64,000 nt of DNA, from assembly GCF_023612255.1 (NCBI RefSeq), contig NZ_CP063231.1, forward strand, positions 1 to 64,000, written 5' to 3'. A program made the position numbers and the translations under genes. Positions 8,864 to 17,731 of this stretch are shown here, in pieces. The DNA comes from Luteibacter flocculans. GTDB lineage: Bacteria > Pseudomonadota > Gammaproteobacteria > Xanthomonadales > Rhodanobacteraceae. Below the pieces are notes generated by a model. That model saw only the letters and a list, made by a program, of their open reading frames with translations, was not told the origin of the DNA and did not search any database. How positions within the stretch are numbered: position 1 is the stretch's first letter; the number at the start of each line of letters is the position of its first letter.

Positions 8864-9916
8864 ATGTTCGAAGTCCGCGGATTCGCCGCCCATGACGCCA
8901 CGACGCCCCTCGTCCCCTTCACCGTGCCCCGCCGCGATGTTGGCGCGCACGATATCCATATCGAGATCCTGTACAGCGGCGTCTGCCATTCCGACCTGCA
9001 CCAGGCCCAGAACGACTGGGGCAACGCCATCTACCCGATGGTCCCCGGCCATGAAATCGTCGGGCGCGTGAAGGCCGTCGGTTCGGCCGTGAAGAAGTTC
9101 AAGGTCGGCGATTATGCCGGCGTCGGCTGCATGGTGGATTCCTGCCGCGAATGCGAATCCTGCAAGCGCGATCTGGAACAGTACTGCCTGAACCACACCA
9201 GCTTTACCTACAACGGTACCGAGCAGGACCGGACGACGCCGACCTATGGCGGCTACTCGACCGACATCGTGGTGCAGGAGCGCTTCGCGGTGAAGATTTC
9301 CGACAAGCTCGACCTCAAGGCCACCGCGCCGCTGCTGTGCGCCGGCATCACCACCTACTCGCCGCTGCGTCACTGGAACGTGGGACCGGGTCAGAAGGTT
9401 GGCGTGATCGGCCTCGGCGGCCTCGGCCATATGGGCGTGAAGTTCGCCAAGGCGATGGGCGCGCACGTCACCATGATCACCACCTCCGCCTCGAAGGGCG
9501 AAGACGCCAAGCGTCTCGGTGCCGACGCTGTGCTGCTCTCCACCGACGCGGAAGCGATGAAGGCGCAGGCGGCCAGCTTCGACTTCCTGCTCAACACGGT
9601 GCCGGTGTCCCATGACCTGAACCCGTACATCAATCTGCTGAAGCTCGACGGCACGATGGTGCTGGTGGGTGTGCTCACGCCGATCGACGGCATGATCGGT
9701 GGTGCGCTGATGCTTCCCCGCCGCACGATCGCCGGTTCCGCCATCGGCGGCATGGCCGAGACGCAGGAGATGATGGATTTCTGCGCCGAGCATGGCATCG
9801 TGTCCGACATCGAGCTGGTCGACATGGCTTCGATCAACGAGACGTACAAGCGTCTGGTGAAGAACGACGTGCGCTACCGCTTCGTCATCGATATGGCGAC
9901 GATGCCCGCGGCTTAA
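8864..9916 (+). CDS. Zinc-dependent NAD(P) alcohol dehydrogenase (YahK/CAD-like)
   Basis: This medium-chain dehydrogenase (350 residues) interconverts alcohols and aldehydes. The catalytic zinc ligands are in SGVCHSD and GHEIVG, the structural zinc is held by the cysteines of CRECESCKRDLEQYC, and the Rossmann glycine motif is GLGGLG. The HSFTYNG-like loop and overall length resemble YahK and cinnamyl-alcohol-dehydrogenase types. The ATG at 8864 follows AGAGGA at 8851-8856 and gives MFEVRGFAAHD; the frame is open further upstream but without a good site. It diverges from the LysR gene, which probably controls it. Confidence 0.9.
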   Translation: MFEVRGFAAHDATTPLVPFTVPRRDVGAHDIHIEILYSGVCHSDLHQAQNDWGNAIYPMVPGHEIVGRVKAVGSAVKKFKVGDYAGVGCMVDSCRECESCKRDLEQYCLNHTSFTYNGTEQDRTTPTYGGYSTDIVVQERFAVKISDKLDLKATAPLLCAGITTYSPLRHWNVGPGQKVGVIGLGGLGHMGVKFAKAMGAHVTMITTSASKGEDAKRLGADAVLLSTDAEAMKAQAASFDFLLNTVPVSHDLNPYINLLKLDGTMVLVGVLTPIDGMIGGALMLPRRTIAGSAIGGMAETQEMMDFCAEHGIVSDIELVDMASINETYKRLVKNDVRYRFVIDMATMPAA

Positions 9917-9929
9917 ACGCTCCGCGAGG

Positions 9930-9999
9930 CCTTTCCCGTATCGAACGGGAAGGGCCATCGGCGAAAACGAAACGGGCGCTCCCAAAGGAGCGCCCGTTT
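9930..9999. terminator. Tandem hairpins between convergent adh and hxlR genes
   Basis: An imperfect stem pairs 9930-9939 with 9945-9954. A perfect 13-bp stem follows: AAACGGGCGCTCC (9970-9982) with GGAGCGCCCGTTT (9987-9999), loop CAAA. The second has T-residues on both strands and fits a bidirectional terminator between the convergent genes. A small extra repeat GCGTTAC/GTAACGC lies at 10000-10020. Confidence 0.75.
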
Positions 10000-10030
10000 G
10001 CGTTACGGCTCGTGTAACGCCGGAACCGTA

Positions 10031-10483
10031 TTAGCCTGGTGCGGCCTCGGGCATGACCAGCTGTAGCGCCACTTCATGCAAGGGCCGCCCGCTGTTCTCG
10101 TCCACGACGAGTGCTCGCACGGGTTTCCCGGTTTCGCGATCGACGAGTTCCGACAGCGGCGAGCCCCCACCGTTGTAACGACGCCCCCATTCCGCCATGG
10201 CGGCAAGAATCGGCACGAAATCGCGTCCTGCCTGGGTCAGCATGTACTCGTCTCGCGGCGGGCGCTCGCTGTAGCGCCGCTTCTCCAGCACGCCGGCTTC
10301 CGTCAACGCCTTCAGTCGGCGCGACAGGATGTTCGGCGCAATGCCGAGACTGGTGCGGAACTGATCGAACTGGGTCATACCCCGGCTGGCGTCGCGCAGG
10401 ATCAAGGCACTCCACGCGTCCCCGACGAAAGCGAGACTCCGCGAGATCGCGCAGGTGCCGGAAGAAAGTTTGTCGATGTCCAT
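10031..10483 (-). CDS. HxlR-family transcriptional regulator
   Basis: The 150-residue protein has the HxlR winged helix-turn-helix: an N-terminal Cys (C11) before the helix, WSALILRDASRGMTQFDQF, the recognition helix in GIAPNILSRRLKALTEAGVLEKRRY, and the wing SERPPRDEYMLTQAGRDF. Members often sense electrophiles or aldehydes through a conserved cysteine. It is divergent from an SDR oxidoreductase gene (79-bp gap), its likely target. Confidence 0.92.
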   Translation of the reverse strand: MDIDKLSSGTCAISRSLAFVGDAWSALILRDASRGMTQFDQFRTSLGIAPNILSRRLKALTEAGVLEKRRYSERPPRDEYMLTQAGRDFVPILAAMAEWGRRYNGGGSPLSELVDRETGKPVRALVVDENSGRPLHEVALQLVMPEAAPG

Positions 10484-10489
10484 TGCATT

Positions 10490-10512
10490 ATGATAGCAAC
10501 GTCACTATCGTA
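10490..10512. promoter_or_regulatory. Candidate HxlR operator
   Basis: In the divergent spacer an inverted repeat ATGATAG (10490-10496) and CTATCGTAT (10505-10513) is separated by 8 bases, and a further CTATC follows near 10526. It lies 7 bp before the hxlR start codon. A dyad in this place fits autoregulation and control of the SDR gene. The repeat is seen; its binding role is inferred. Confidence 0.4.
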
Positions 10513-10562
10513 TGACAACGCACTAGCTATCACTTTGCAACTAACCCATACGGAGCAACGAC

Positions 10563-11363
10563 ATGAGCACTGATTTCAAAGGCACGGCCCTGGTCACGGG
10601 CGCTTCCTCGGGCATTGGCGAGGTCTACGCCGAGCGCCTGGCCGACCGCGGCTACGACCTGATCCTGGCCGCCCGCCGCGTGGATCGCCTGGAGGCGCTT
10701 GCCCAGAAGATCACGGCACGTACCGGCCGCAAGGTCGAAGTGCTGCGTGCCGACCTCAGCGATCGCAAGGACATTGCTGCCGTCGAACGCCGTTTGGCGG
10801 ACGACGCCACCATCACCCTGCTCGTAAACAACGCCGGCATCTCGCTCGAAGGCAGCATCCTGGAAAACGGCAGCGAGAACATCGAGCGGATCGTCACCGT
10901 GAACGTGCTGGCCCCGACGCTGCTGGCGGCTGCCGCGGCGCAGGCATTCGTTGCCCGCGACAAGGGCGGCATCATCAACATTGCCTCCGTGCTGGCATTT
11001 GTGCCGGAAATGATGGACGGCATCTACAGCGGCACGAAGGCGCACCTGGTCGGCATTACCCAGGGACTGGCCGCCAAGCTCCAAGGCACCCAGGTACGCG
11101 TGCAGGCCGTGCTGCCAGGCGCCACCCGTTCCGAGATCTGGGAGAAGTCGGGCAAGGACGTGGACGCCATGATGCCCGGCATGGTGATGGATACCGCAGA
11201 CCTCGTGGACGCCGCGCTGGTCGGCTTCGACCGTGGTGAAGTGATCACCATCCCGCCGCTGCAGGACGAGGCGCAGTACAAGGCGTTCGAAGCCGCTCGC
11301 ATGGCCATGGCGCCGAACCTGTCGCGCAAAGAGGTCGCACCGCGCTACCGCCAGCACGCCTAA
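10563..11363 (+). CDS. Short-chain dehydrogenase/reductase
   Basis: This is a classical SDR of 266 residues. It has the cofactor motif TGASSGIG near residue 13, the NNAG motif (LLVNNAGIS) and the catalytic pair Tyr and Lys in YSGTK, with a serine in NIASV ahead of it. The Arg pair in LAARRVDRLE after strand 2 suggests NADP(H) preference. It is paired divergently with an HxlR regulator, an arrangement common for aldehyde- or quinone-handling reductases. Substrate unknown. Confidence 0.88.
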   Translation: MSTDFKGTALVTGASSGIGEVYAERLADRGYDLILAARRVDRLEALAQKITARTGRKVEVLRADLSDRKDIAAVERRLADDATITLLVNNAGISLEGSILENGSENIERIVTVNVLAPTLLAAAAAQAFVARDKGGIINIASVLAFVPEMMDGIYSGTKAHLVGITQGLAAKLQGTQVRVQAVLPGATRSEIWEKSGKDVDAMMPGMVMDTADLVDAALVGFDRGEVITIPPLQDEAQYKAFEAARMAMAPNLSRKEVAPRYRQHA

Positions 11364-11464
11364 CCCTCACTTCCAGCGAGAACAGGGCTTTATCGCCCAT
11401 TCCCGTATAGCGCCGCACGAAGGCGCGCTAAACTATCGAACTGGCTAGGTTCTCGCGGTTCGGC

Positions 11465-13867
11465 ATGCTCTCCTTCGTGTTCGGCGCCTTCGGGCTGTCC
11501 ACCCTCTGGTTGCTTCCCCTGATCTGGCGATTCGTCGCCGCGATGGTGCGCCGTCGTCGCCCACCGACGACGGGTCCTGGCGCGATACGTTTTTGGACCG
11601 GCCTCGTCCTGGTGTTGCTCGCCAGCGCCACACTCGAAGGCCTGGTGGTGGCGCATTACACCGACGATCCCAGCGCCGGTGGCGTGGTTTGCCGCTGGCT
11701 CGCATCGGGCGCCACCGGCGTGCCGGGCGCGTTCCCCAGTGTTGTTCTCTGCCTCGTCGCGCTGGTCATCGCACTGCCGTGGTACCTCGGCGTGCCGTGG
11801 TCGGCGTTTCTTGCGCGCACTACCACCTTGTTGGAGCCGATGGGCGCAGGCGCGATTGCCGCGGCACGGCGCCTCATGTCGCGCGGCGCCTCGCGTCGTA
11901 GCGAGCGCCGCAGCGCGGGCGCCACACGCCGCCCCGGTCGAGCGCCCGCGCGCCGGACGCCGCGACCGGAGCCAATCCGTCAACGTCCCACGGCACCCGC
12001 ACGTGCGACGACGGCAGCGCCTTCCGTTGCTCCCGTATCGGTTCGCCCCTCGGTCACCACACCCGTGCCGCCGCGACGCCATGCACGTGCTGAAACCGTG
12101 ATCCGGGAACCCTGGCTGGCGCCGAAGACCCTGGCCGCCGAGAGCGAGACGACCGCCCCGCTGCTGTCACGCCCCGTACCGCCTGTACCGCCCGAGCCGC
12201 TTCTCCTCGTCGAACCGGAGCCCGTCGTCGACGCAGCGCCGAGCGCGATCGTCGACGCGATTCCCGTCCCGCCGCCGGTCAAGCCGGTGTCGCGTTTCGC
12301 CATTGCCGCGAACGACGAGTTGCCCGAGGCGTCGCCGCGCGCCGTCACGCTCACACCGACCCGTCCATTGCGCGCAGCCACGTCGTCGAGCGTTTCTCTT
12401 CCGCCGCTGACGTTGCTTGCTGCCCCGCGCCACGATGCATGGGCCGTCTCGGACGCAGAACTCGCCGAAACCGGCGAACTGATTGAACAGCGCCTGCGCG
12501 AGTTCAAGGTACCTGTGCAAGTCGTCGGCGCCTCGGCCGGGCCGGTCATCACGCGCTATGAAGTCGAGCCCGCCGTCGGCGTGCGCGGCAACCAGATCGT
12601 CGCGCTGATGAAGGATCTGGCACGTGGTCTCGGTCGCACATCGATCCGCGTGGTCGAAACCATTCCGGGCAAGACCTGCATGGGCCTCGAACTGCCGAAC
12701 GAGCAGCGACAGATGATCGCGCTCTCGGAAATCCTCGATTCCGCCGAATACAGAGACTCCGATTCGCTGCTCACGCTCGCGATGGGCAAGGGCATTACCG
12801 GCGAGCCGGTGGTGGCCGACCTCGCCAAGGCGCCGCACATGCTCGTCGCCGGCACGACGGGCTCGGGCAAGTCGGTGGCGGTCAACGCGATGATCCTGTC
12901 GATGCTCTACAAGGCCACGCCTGAAGACGTCCGCATGATCATGATCGACCCGAAGATGTTGGAACTCTCGGTCTACGAGGGCATCCCGCACCTGCTGGCG
13001 CCCGTGGTCACCGACATGAAGCTCGCCGCGAACGCGCTGAACTGGTGCGTGGCGGAAATGGAAAACCGCTACAAGGTGATGTCGGATCTGCGCGTGCGCA
13101 ATCTCGCGGGCTACAACCAGAAGGTGCGCGAGGCGCGCGCCGCCGGCAAGCCCTTGTTCAATCCGTTCCCCGCGCATCCCGAAGTACCGGAGCATCTCGA
13201 CACGCTACCGATGATCGTCGTCGTGATCGACGAGCTGGCCGACTTGATGATGGTCGCTGGCAAGAAGATCGAGGAACTGATCGCGCGGCTGGCACAGAAG
13301 GCACGCGCCGCAGGTATCCACTTGATCCTCGCGACGCAACGTCCCTCGGTCGATGTCATCACCGGCCTCATCAAGGCAAACATCCCCACGCGCGTCGCGT
13401 TCCAGGTCTCGTCGAAGATCGACTCGCGCACCATCCTCGATCAGATGGGTGCCGAAAGCCTGCTGGGCCAAGGCGACATGTTGTTTCTTCCTCCGGGTAC
13501 GGGCTATCCGCAGCGCATCCATGGCGCGTTCGTCGCTGACGAGGAAGTGCATCGCATCGTGGCGTGGCTCAAACAGTTCGGCGAGCCCGACTACAAGGAA
13601 GAAATCCTCGCCGGCCCCGCCAGCGAAGCAACGGAAGGCGAAGTGGGCGACGACGGGATGGACGCCGAGCTCGACCCGCTCTACGACGAAGCAGCAGCGT
13701 TCGTGCTGCGCTCGCGCCGCGCATCGATCTCGTTCGTGCAGCGCCAATTCCGCATCGGCTACAACCGCGCAGCCCGCCTCGTCGAAGCCATGGAAGCCGC
13801 CGGCCTCGTCTCGTCGATGGGCATCAACGGCCAGCGCGAAGTGATTGCGCCTGGGCCGCAGGACTAG
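11465..13867 (+). CDS. ftsK: FtsK/SpoIIIE-family DNA translocase
   Basis: FtsK couples division to chromosome segregation by pumping DNA towards dif and activating XerCD. The 800-residue protein has about three hydrophobic segments in its first 120 residues, an Ala/Pro/Arg-rich linker (about 140-320), the alpha and beta motor domains (Walker A GTTGSGKS, Walker [12 protein letters not shown]) and a C-terminal gamma winged helix ([30 protein letters not shown]) that reads KOPS sites. The membrane part is short compared with the usual four-helix type. It could be the sole FtsK or a second paralogue. Confidence 0.88.
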   Translation: MLSFVFGAFGLSTLWLLPLIWRFVAAMVRRRRPPTTGPGAIRFWTGLVLVLLASATLEGLVVAHYTDDPSAGGVVCRWLASGATGVPGAFPSVVLCLVALVIALPWYLGVPWSAFLARTTTLLEPMGAGAIAAARRLMSRGASRRSERRSAGATRRPGRAPARRTPRPEPIRQRPTAPARATTAAPSVAPVSVRPSVTTPVPPRRHARAETVIREPWLAPKTLAAESETTAPLLSRPVPPVPPEPLLLVEPEPVVDAAPSAIVDAIPVPPPVKPVSRFAIAANDELPEASPRAVTLTPTRPLRAATSSSVSLPPLTLLAAPRHDAWAVSDAELAETGELIEQRLREFKVPVQVVGASAGPVITRYEVEPAVGVRGNQIVALMKDLARGLGRTSIRVVETIPGKTCMGLELPNEQRQMIALSEILDSAEYRDSDSLLTLAMGKGITGEPVVADLAKAPHMLVAGTTGSGKSVAVNAMILSMLYKATPEDVRMIMIDPKMLELSVYEGIPHLLAPVVTDMKLAANALNWCVAEMENRYKVMSDLRVRNLAGYNQKVREARAAGKPLFNPFPAHPEVPEHLDTLPMIVVVIDELADLMMVAGKKIEELIARLAQKARAAGIHLILATQRPSVDVITGLIKANIPTRVAFQVSSKIDSRTILDQMGAESLLGQGDMLFLPPGTGYPQRIHGAFVADEEVHRIVAWLKQFGEPDYKEEILAGPASEATEGEVGDDGMDAELDPLYDEAAAFVLRSRRASISFVQRQFRIGYNRAARLVEAMEAAGLVSSMGINGQREVIAPGPQD

Positions 13868-13897
13868 CTTATAGGCGGCTGACCGGTGCGAAAACGA

Positions 13898-13933
13898 ATG
13901 AGGCCGGGCCACCGCAGGGTGACCCGGCCTCAT
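13898..13933. terminator. Bidirectional terminator between ftsK and rbsB
   Basis: ATGAGGCCGGG (13898-13908) pairs with CCCGGCCTCAT (13923-13933). On the plus strand GTTT follows the stem. It lies between the convergent ftsK and rbsB stop codons, which suits termination in both directions. Confidence 0.75.
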
Positions 13934-13947
13934 GTTTATCGAAGTAC

Positions 13948-14883
13948 TTATTCCTTGGTCAGCAGCTTCAACGGCACCGCGATCGACTTCTCGACCGGCT
14001 GCTTGTCGATGAGCTTCTTCGCCGTTTCGACGCCGAGCTTGCCGATCTCTTCCGGCTGCTGTGCGACGGTGGCGGCCATGGCGCCGCTCTGCACGGCGCT
14101 CTTGCCGTCCGGCGTGCCGTCGAAGCCGACGACGAGCACGTTCTTGTTCTTGCCTGCCAGCGCCTGTACGGCACCGAGGGCCATTTCGTCGTTCTGCGCG
14201 AAGATTGCCTGCACGTCCGGATTGCCCTGCAGCAGGTTCTCGCTCACCGAGAGGCCTTGCGCGCGATCGAAGTTCGCAGGCTGGCTGGCGACGATCTTCA
14301 TGCCGGTGGTGGCGACTTCGTCGTCGAAGCCCTTGCCGCGCTCGCGAGCGGCCGAGGTGCCGGCCACGCCCTGCAGTTCGATGATGTTGCCCTTGCCGCC
14401 CAGCGCCTTGGCCAGATAGTCGGCAGCCATCTTGCCGCCCGCCACGTTGTCGGAAGCGATGTGCGAAGCGACCTCGGCACCGTCGACGCCGCGGTCGAGC
14501 GTGACGACGGGAATGTTCGCGCGCTGCGCGGACTGCACGGCGCCAGCGAGCGCAGAGGAATCGGTCGGGTTGAGCAGGATCACCGAGACGTGCTTCTGGA
14601 TCAGATCCTCCACGCTGGAGATCTGCCGCGCCGGGTCGTCCTGCGCATCGACGACGACGAGCTGCACGCCCGCCTCTTTCGCGGCCTTCTGCGCGCCGTC
14701 CTTCAGCTCGACGAAGAACGGATTGTTCTGCGTGGAAAGAGCAAGGCCAACGACCGGCGTGCCCGAGGCAGCGCTACCGCCCGCCGTGCCGGCGGTGGCA
14801 GGAGCGGATTCGCCCGGACCCTGTTGCGAACAAGCCGAGAGAAGCGTCGCCGCGGCCGCGGCAAGGAAAGTGAGTTTGCGCAT
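13948..14883 (-). CDS. rbsB: Ribose ABC transporter substrate-binding protein
   Basis: This is the periplasmic sugar-binding component, 311 residues. Its N-terminus ends in the lipobox LLSAC (Cys18), so it is probably a lipoprotein, unlike the soluble enterobacterial RbsB. The mature part has the RbsB hallmarks ALSTQNNPFFVELKDG, VILLNPTDS, VVTLDRGV and AIFAQNDEMALGA. It is the last gene of the rbsK-D-A-C-B operon, 19 bp after rbsC. Ribose is the probable ligand because RbsD and RbsK are encoded in the same operon. Confidence 0.92.
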   Translation of the reverse strand: MRKLTFLAAAAATLLSACSQQGPGESAPATAGTAGGSAASGTPVVGLALSTQNNPFFVELKDGAQKAAKEAGVQLVVVDAQDDPARQISSVEDLIQKHVSVILLNPTDSSALAGAVQSAQRANIPVVTLDRGVDGAEVASHIASDNVAGGKMAADYLAKALGGKGNIIELQGVAGTSAARERGKGFDDEVATTGMKIVASQPANFDRAQGLSVSENLLQGNPDVQAIFAQNDEMALGAVQALAGKNKNVLVVGFDGTPDGKSAVQSGAMAATVAQQPEEIGKLGVETAKKLIDKQPVEKSIAVPLKLLTKE

Positions 14884-14902
14884 GGTGTGTTCCTCGTTGG
14901 TA

Positions 14903-15847
14903 TTACTGCCGCCTGTCGAGCAGGACGGCGATCAGGATGACGATGCCCTTCACCACCTGCTGGTAGAACGAGCTTACGCTGAGCAGGTTGAGACCGTTGT
15001 TCAGAAAACCGATGAGCAGCGCACCGACAAGCGTGCCGAACAGCCAACCGCGGCCGCCCGACAGGCTGGTGCCACCGAGCACCACCGCGGCGATGGCGTC
15101 GAGTTCGTAGCCGGCGCCGGCGGTCGCCTGCGCCGAATAAAGACGCGACGTGAGCACGATGCCCGCGAACGCCGAGAGCAGACCCGACAAGCCGTAGATC
15201 GCCAGCTTCATCGGCGACAGGCGCACGCCGGAGAGTCGCGCCGCTTCCTCATTGCCGCCGATCGCCACGACGTGACGACCGAAGACGGTACCGCGCAACA
15301 GGAAGGCGCAAAGCGCGAAGGCGACGAACATCCAGATCACCGGCAGCGGGATCAGGTTGGCGACATAGCCACCGCCGAGCAGGGCGAAGCTCGGATTGGT
15401 CACGGGAATGGGGCTGCCCTGCGTGTACGACAGCGTGACGCCGCGCAGCAGCGTCATCGTGCCGAGGGTAGCGATGAACGGCGCCACCTTGCCCCACGAC
15501 ACCAGCGCGCCGTTGATCATGCCGAGCACGAGACCCAGCAGCAGACCGGCACCCGCGGAAAGCACCATCCCATGACCCGCCGCCATCAGTCCGGCAGTCA
15601 CGGCACCCGTGAGCGCGAGAATCGCGCCGACCGAAAGATCGATACCGCCCGCCAGGATCACGAAGGTCATGCCGAACGCGATCAGTGCGTTGATCGACAC
15701 CTGGCGAAGCACCGTGAGCAGATTCCCTGTGGTGAGGAAGTCCGGGCTCATGATCGAGAGCACGATGAAGAGAAGCACCAGGCCGATCACCGAGCCGAGG
15801 CGCTGGAGGAGCGGCGCCATGCGGCTCCAGGTCATTTGCAGCGTCAT
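14903..15847 (-). CDS. rbsC: Ribose ABC transporter permease
   Basis: This is the membrane channel of the ribose importer, 314 residues and strongly hydrophobic. The family signature FVILAGGIDLSVGAILALTGA is near residue 62, and the cytoplasmic ATPase-contact segment GGNEEAARLSGV lies near residue 210. It ends VLLDRRQ. It sits one base from rbsA, so translation is probably coupled. Confidence 0.93.
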   Translation of the reverse strand: MTLQMTWSRMAPLLQRLGSVIGLVLLFIVLSIMSPDFLTTGNLLTVLRQVSINALIAFGMTFVILAGGIDLSVGAILALTGAVTAGLMAAGHGMVLSAGAGLLLGLVLGMINGALVSWGKVAPFIATLGTMTLLRGVTLSYTQGSPIPVTNPSFALLGGGYVANLIPLPVIWMFVAFALCAFLLRGTVFGRHVVAIGGNEEAARLSGVRLSPMKLAIYGLSGLLSAFAGIVLTSRLYSAQATAGAGYELDAIAAVVLGGTSLSGGRGWLFGTLVGALLIGFLNNGLNLLSVSSFYQQVVKGIVILIAVLLDRRQ

Positions 15848-15848
15848 G

Positions 15849-17333
15849 TCACTTGCCTCCGGTCGCGGCGGTCATCACGGCTTCCTGCGTGGCACCGTGG
15901 CCGTCCAGCAGGGCAGTTGCACGACCCTCGTGCATGACGAGGATGCGGTCGCTCATCGCGAGCACCTCCGGCAGTTCCGAGGAAATCATGAGGATGGCCA
16001 CGCCCTGCTCCGCGAGTTGGTTGATGATGTGGTAGATCTCGGCCTTGCCGCCGACGTCGACGCCGCGTGTAGGCTCGTCGAGAATGAGTACGCGCGGCTT
16101 CAAGGCCAGCCATTTCGCCAGCACGACCTTCTGCTGGTTGCCGCCGGATAGCGCACGTACGTTGAGTTCCATGTCGCGCGCGCGGATCTTCAACGCCTCG
16201 ATGAGGCCGCGCGTCTGTTTCTTTTCGCTGGCGCGATCGACGAGGCCTGCATGCGCGGGCACGCGCGGCAGGCTCACGTTTTCGCGCAGACTCAGGTCGA
16301 GCACGAGTCCCTGCGCCTTGCGGTCCTCCGTGACGAAGCCGAAACCGGACTGGATCGCATCATTCGGCGACGTGGGCGTCACGACCTTGCCGTCGAGGGT
16401 GATCGTGCCTTCACTGGGCTTGTCGAGGCCGAACAACAGGCGCGCCAGCTCGGTACGGCCCGCGCCAAGCAGCCCGGCCACACCGAGCACTTCGCCCGCA
16501 TGCAGGTCGAAGCTCACGTCGCGCACCATGCCGCCGCTGATGTGTTCCACCTTGAGGCGCACGTCGCCGATGTTCGGCGTGCGTGTGGGGAAGCGTGCAT
16601 CGAGCGTGCGGCCCACCATCATCTTCACGACTTCGTCGAAAGCGAGACCCGGCACCGGGCGGGTGCCGACGAAATGACCGTCGCGCAGCACCGAGATGCG
16701 ATCGCACAGCGCGAAGATTTCTTCCATGCGGTGGGACACGTAGACGATGCCGGTGCCCTGCGCGCGCAGGTCGCGGATGAGCTTGAACAGCGTGTTGGTC
16801 TCGTGCTCGGTCAAAGCCGCCGTGGGCTCGTCCATGATGAGCACGCGCGCGTTCTGGCCGAGCGCGCGTGCGATCTCCACCATCTGCTGCTGACCCACGG
16901 AGAGGCGTTCGACGAGTGTGGCGGGATCGAGGCGCTCCATGCCCACGCGAGCAAGCCATTCCATCGCGCGCCGGGTCATGGCGCGATGATCGAGCAGGCC
17001 GAAGCGCTGGATCTCGCGGCCGAGGAAGAGATTGTCCGCCACGCTGAGCGCGGGAATGAGGTTCAGTTCCTGATGGATGATGGCGATGCCGTGCTTCTCG
17101 GCATCGGCCGGCGTGGCGATCGACGCCGGCTGACCATCGACTTCGAGCGTGCCGGCATCGGGCGCGTAGATCCCAGTGAGGATCTTCATCAGCGTGGACT
17201 TGCCGGCGCCGTTCTCGCCCATCAGCGCGTGCACTTCGCCAGGAAGCAGTTCGAAGTCCACGCCTTCCAGCACTTTCACGGGGCCGAACGACTTATGGAT
17301 GCCTCGCATCCGGATGAGCGGTGCGGCACTCAT
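15849..17333 (-). CDS. rbsA: Ribose ABC transporter ATP-binding protein
   Basis: RbsA is the duplicated ATPase that drives sugar import. The 494-residue protein has two nucleotide-binding domains: the first with Walker A GENGAGKS, signature LSVGQQQ and Walker B LIMDEPT, and the second with a degenerate Walker A region (GLLGAGRTE), signature LSGGNQQKV and LILDEPTRGVDVG. This degenerate second site is typical of the sugar-type family. Its ATG overlaps the rbsD stop by one base (TGATG). Confidence 0.95.
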   Translation of the reverse strand: MSAAPLIRMRGIHKSFGPVKVLEGVDFELLPGEVHALMGENGAGKSTLMKILTGIYAPDAGTLEVDGQPASIATPADAEKHGIAIIHQELNLIPALSVADNLFLGREIQRFGLLDHRAMTRRAMEWLARVGMERLDPATLVERLSVGQQQMVEIARALGQNARVLIMDEPTAALTEHETNTLFKLIRDLRAQGTGIVYVSHRMEEIFALCDRISVLRDGHFVGTRPVPGLAFDEVVKMMVGRTLDARFPTRTPNIGDVRLKVEHISGGMVRDVSFDLHAGEVLGVAGLLGAGRTELARLLFGLDKPSEGTITLDGKVVTPTSPNDAIQSGFGFVTEDRKAQGLVLDLSLRENVSLPRVPAHAGLVDRASEKKQTRGLIEALKIRARDMELNVRALSGGNQQKVVLAKWLALKPRVLILDEPTRGVDVGGKAEIYHIINQLAEQGVAILMISSELPEVLAMSDRILVMHEGRATALLDGHGATQEAVMTAATGGK

Positions 17334-17731
17334 CAGAAGGTCACGCCAGCGTGCAGGATCACGTTCGCATAGGCCGACGTCTCGCCCGTGCGTACGACGG
17401 CAACGGCGCGCGCGGTCGCGCGTTTGAAGTCCTCATGCGCGACGTCATCGACCGCCACGCCCTCTTTCGTCAGCCGTGCGGCCAGCGCCACCAGGGCGCT
17501 GTTGCGTTCGTGGATCTCACTGGCGAAGGTCGCGCGCTCGACTGCCAGTTCCGCGAAGATGGCCTCGAACACGACGGAGAATGACGGCGTGCCGGGAAGC
17601 ACGGCGAGATCGATGCAGGGCACGCCAGGGGGCACCGGCAGGCCCACGTCGGCGATCACCAGCGTATCGGTGTGCCCCATGGCGGCGATCACACGATTCA
17701 GCTCGGCATGCAGCAGGCCGCCGCGCCTCAC
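17333..17731 (-). CDS. rbsD: D-ribose pyranase
   Basis: RbsD converts beta-pyranose ribose to the furanose form used by ribokinase. The 132-residue protein starts MRRGGLLHAELNRVIAAMGHTD, containing the catalytic histidine, and carries the family segments VIADVGLPVP and FKRATARAVAVVRTGETSAYANV. It overlaps rbsK by four bases and rbsA by one, so the operon is translationally coupled. Confidence 0.95.
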   Translation of the reverse strand: MRRGGLLHAELNRVIAAMGHTDTLVIADVGLPVPPGVPCIDLAVLPGTPSFSVVFEAIFAELAVERATFASEIHERNSALVALAARLTKEGVAVDDVAHEDFKRATARAVAVVRTGETSAYANVILHAGVTF

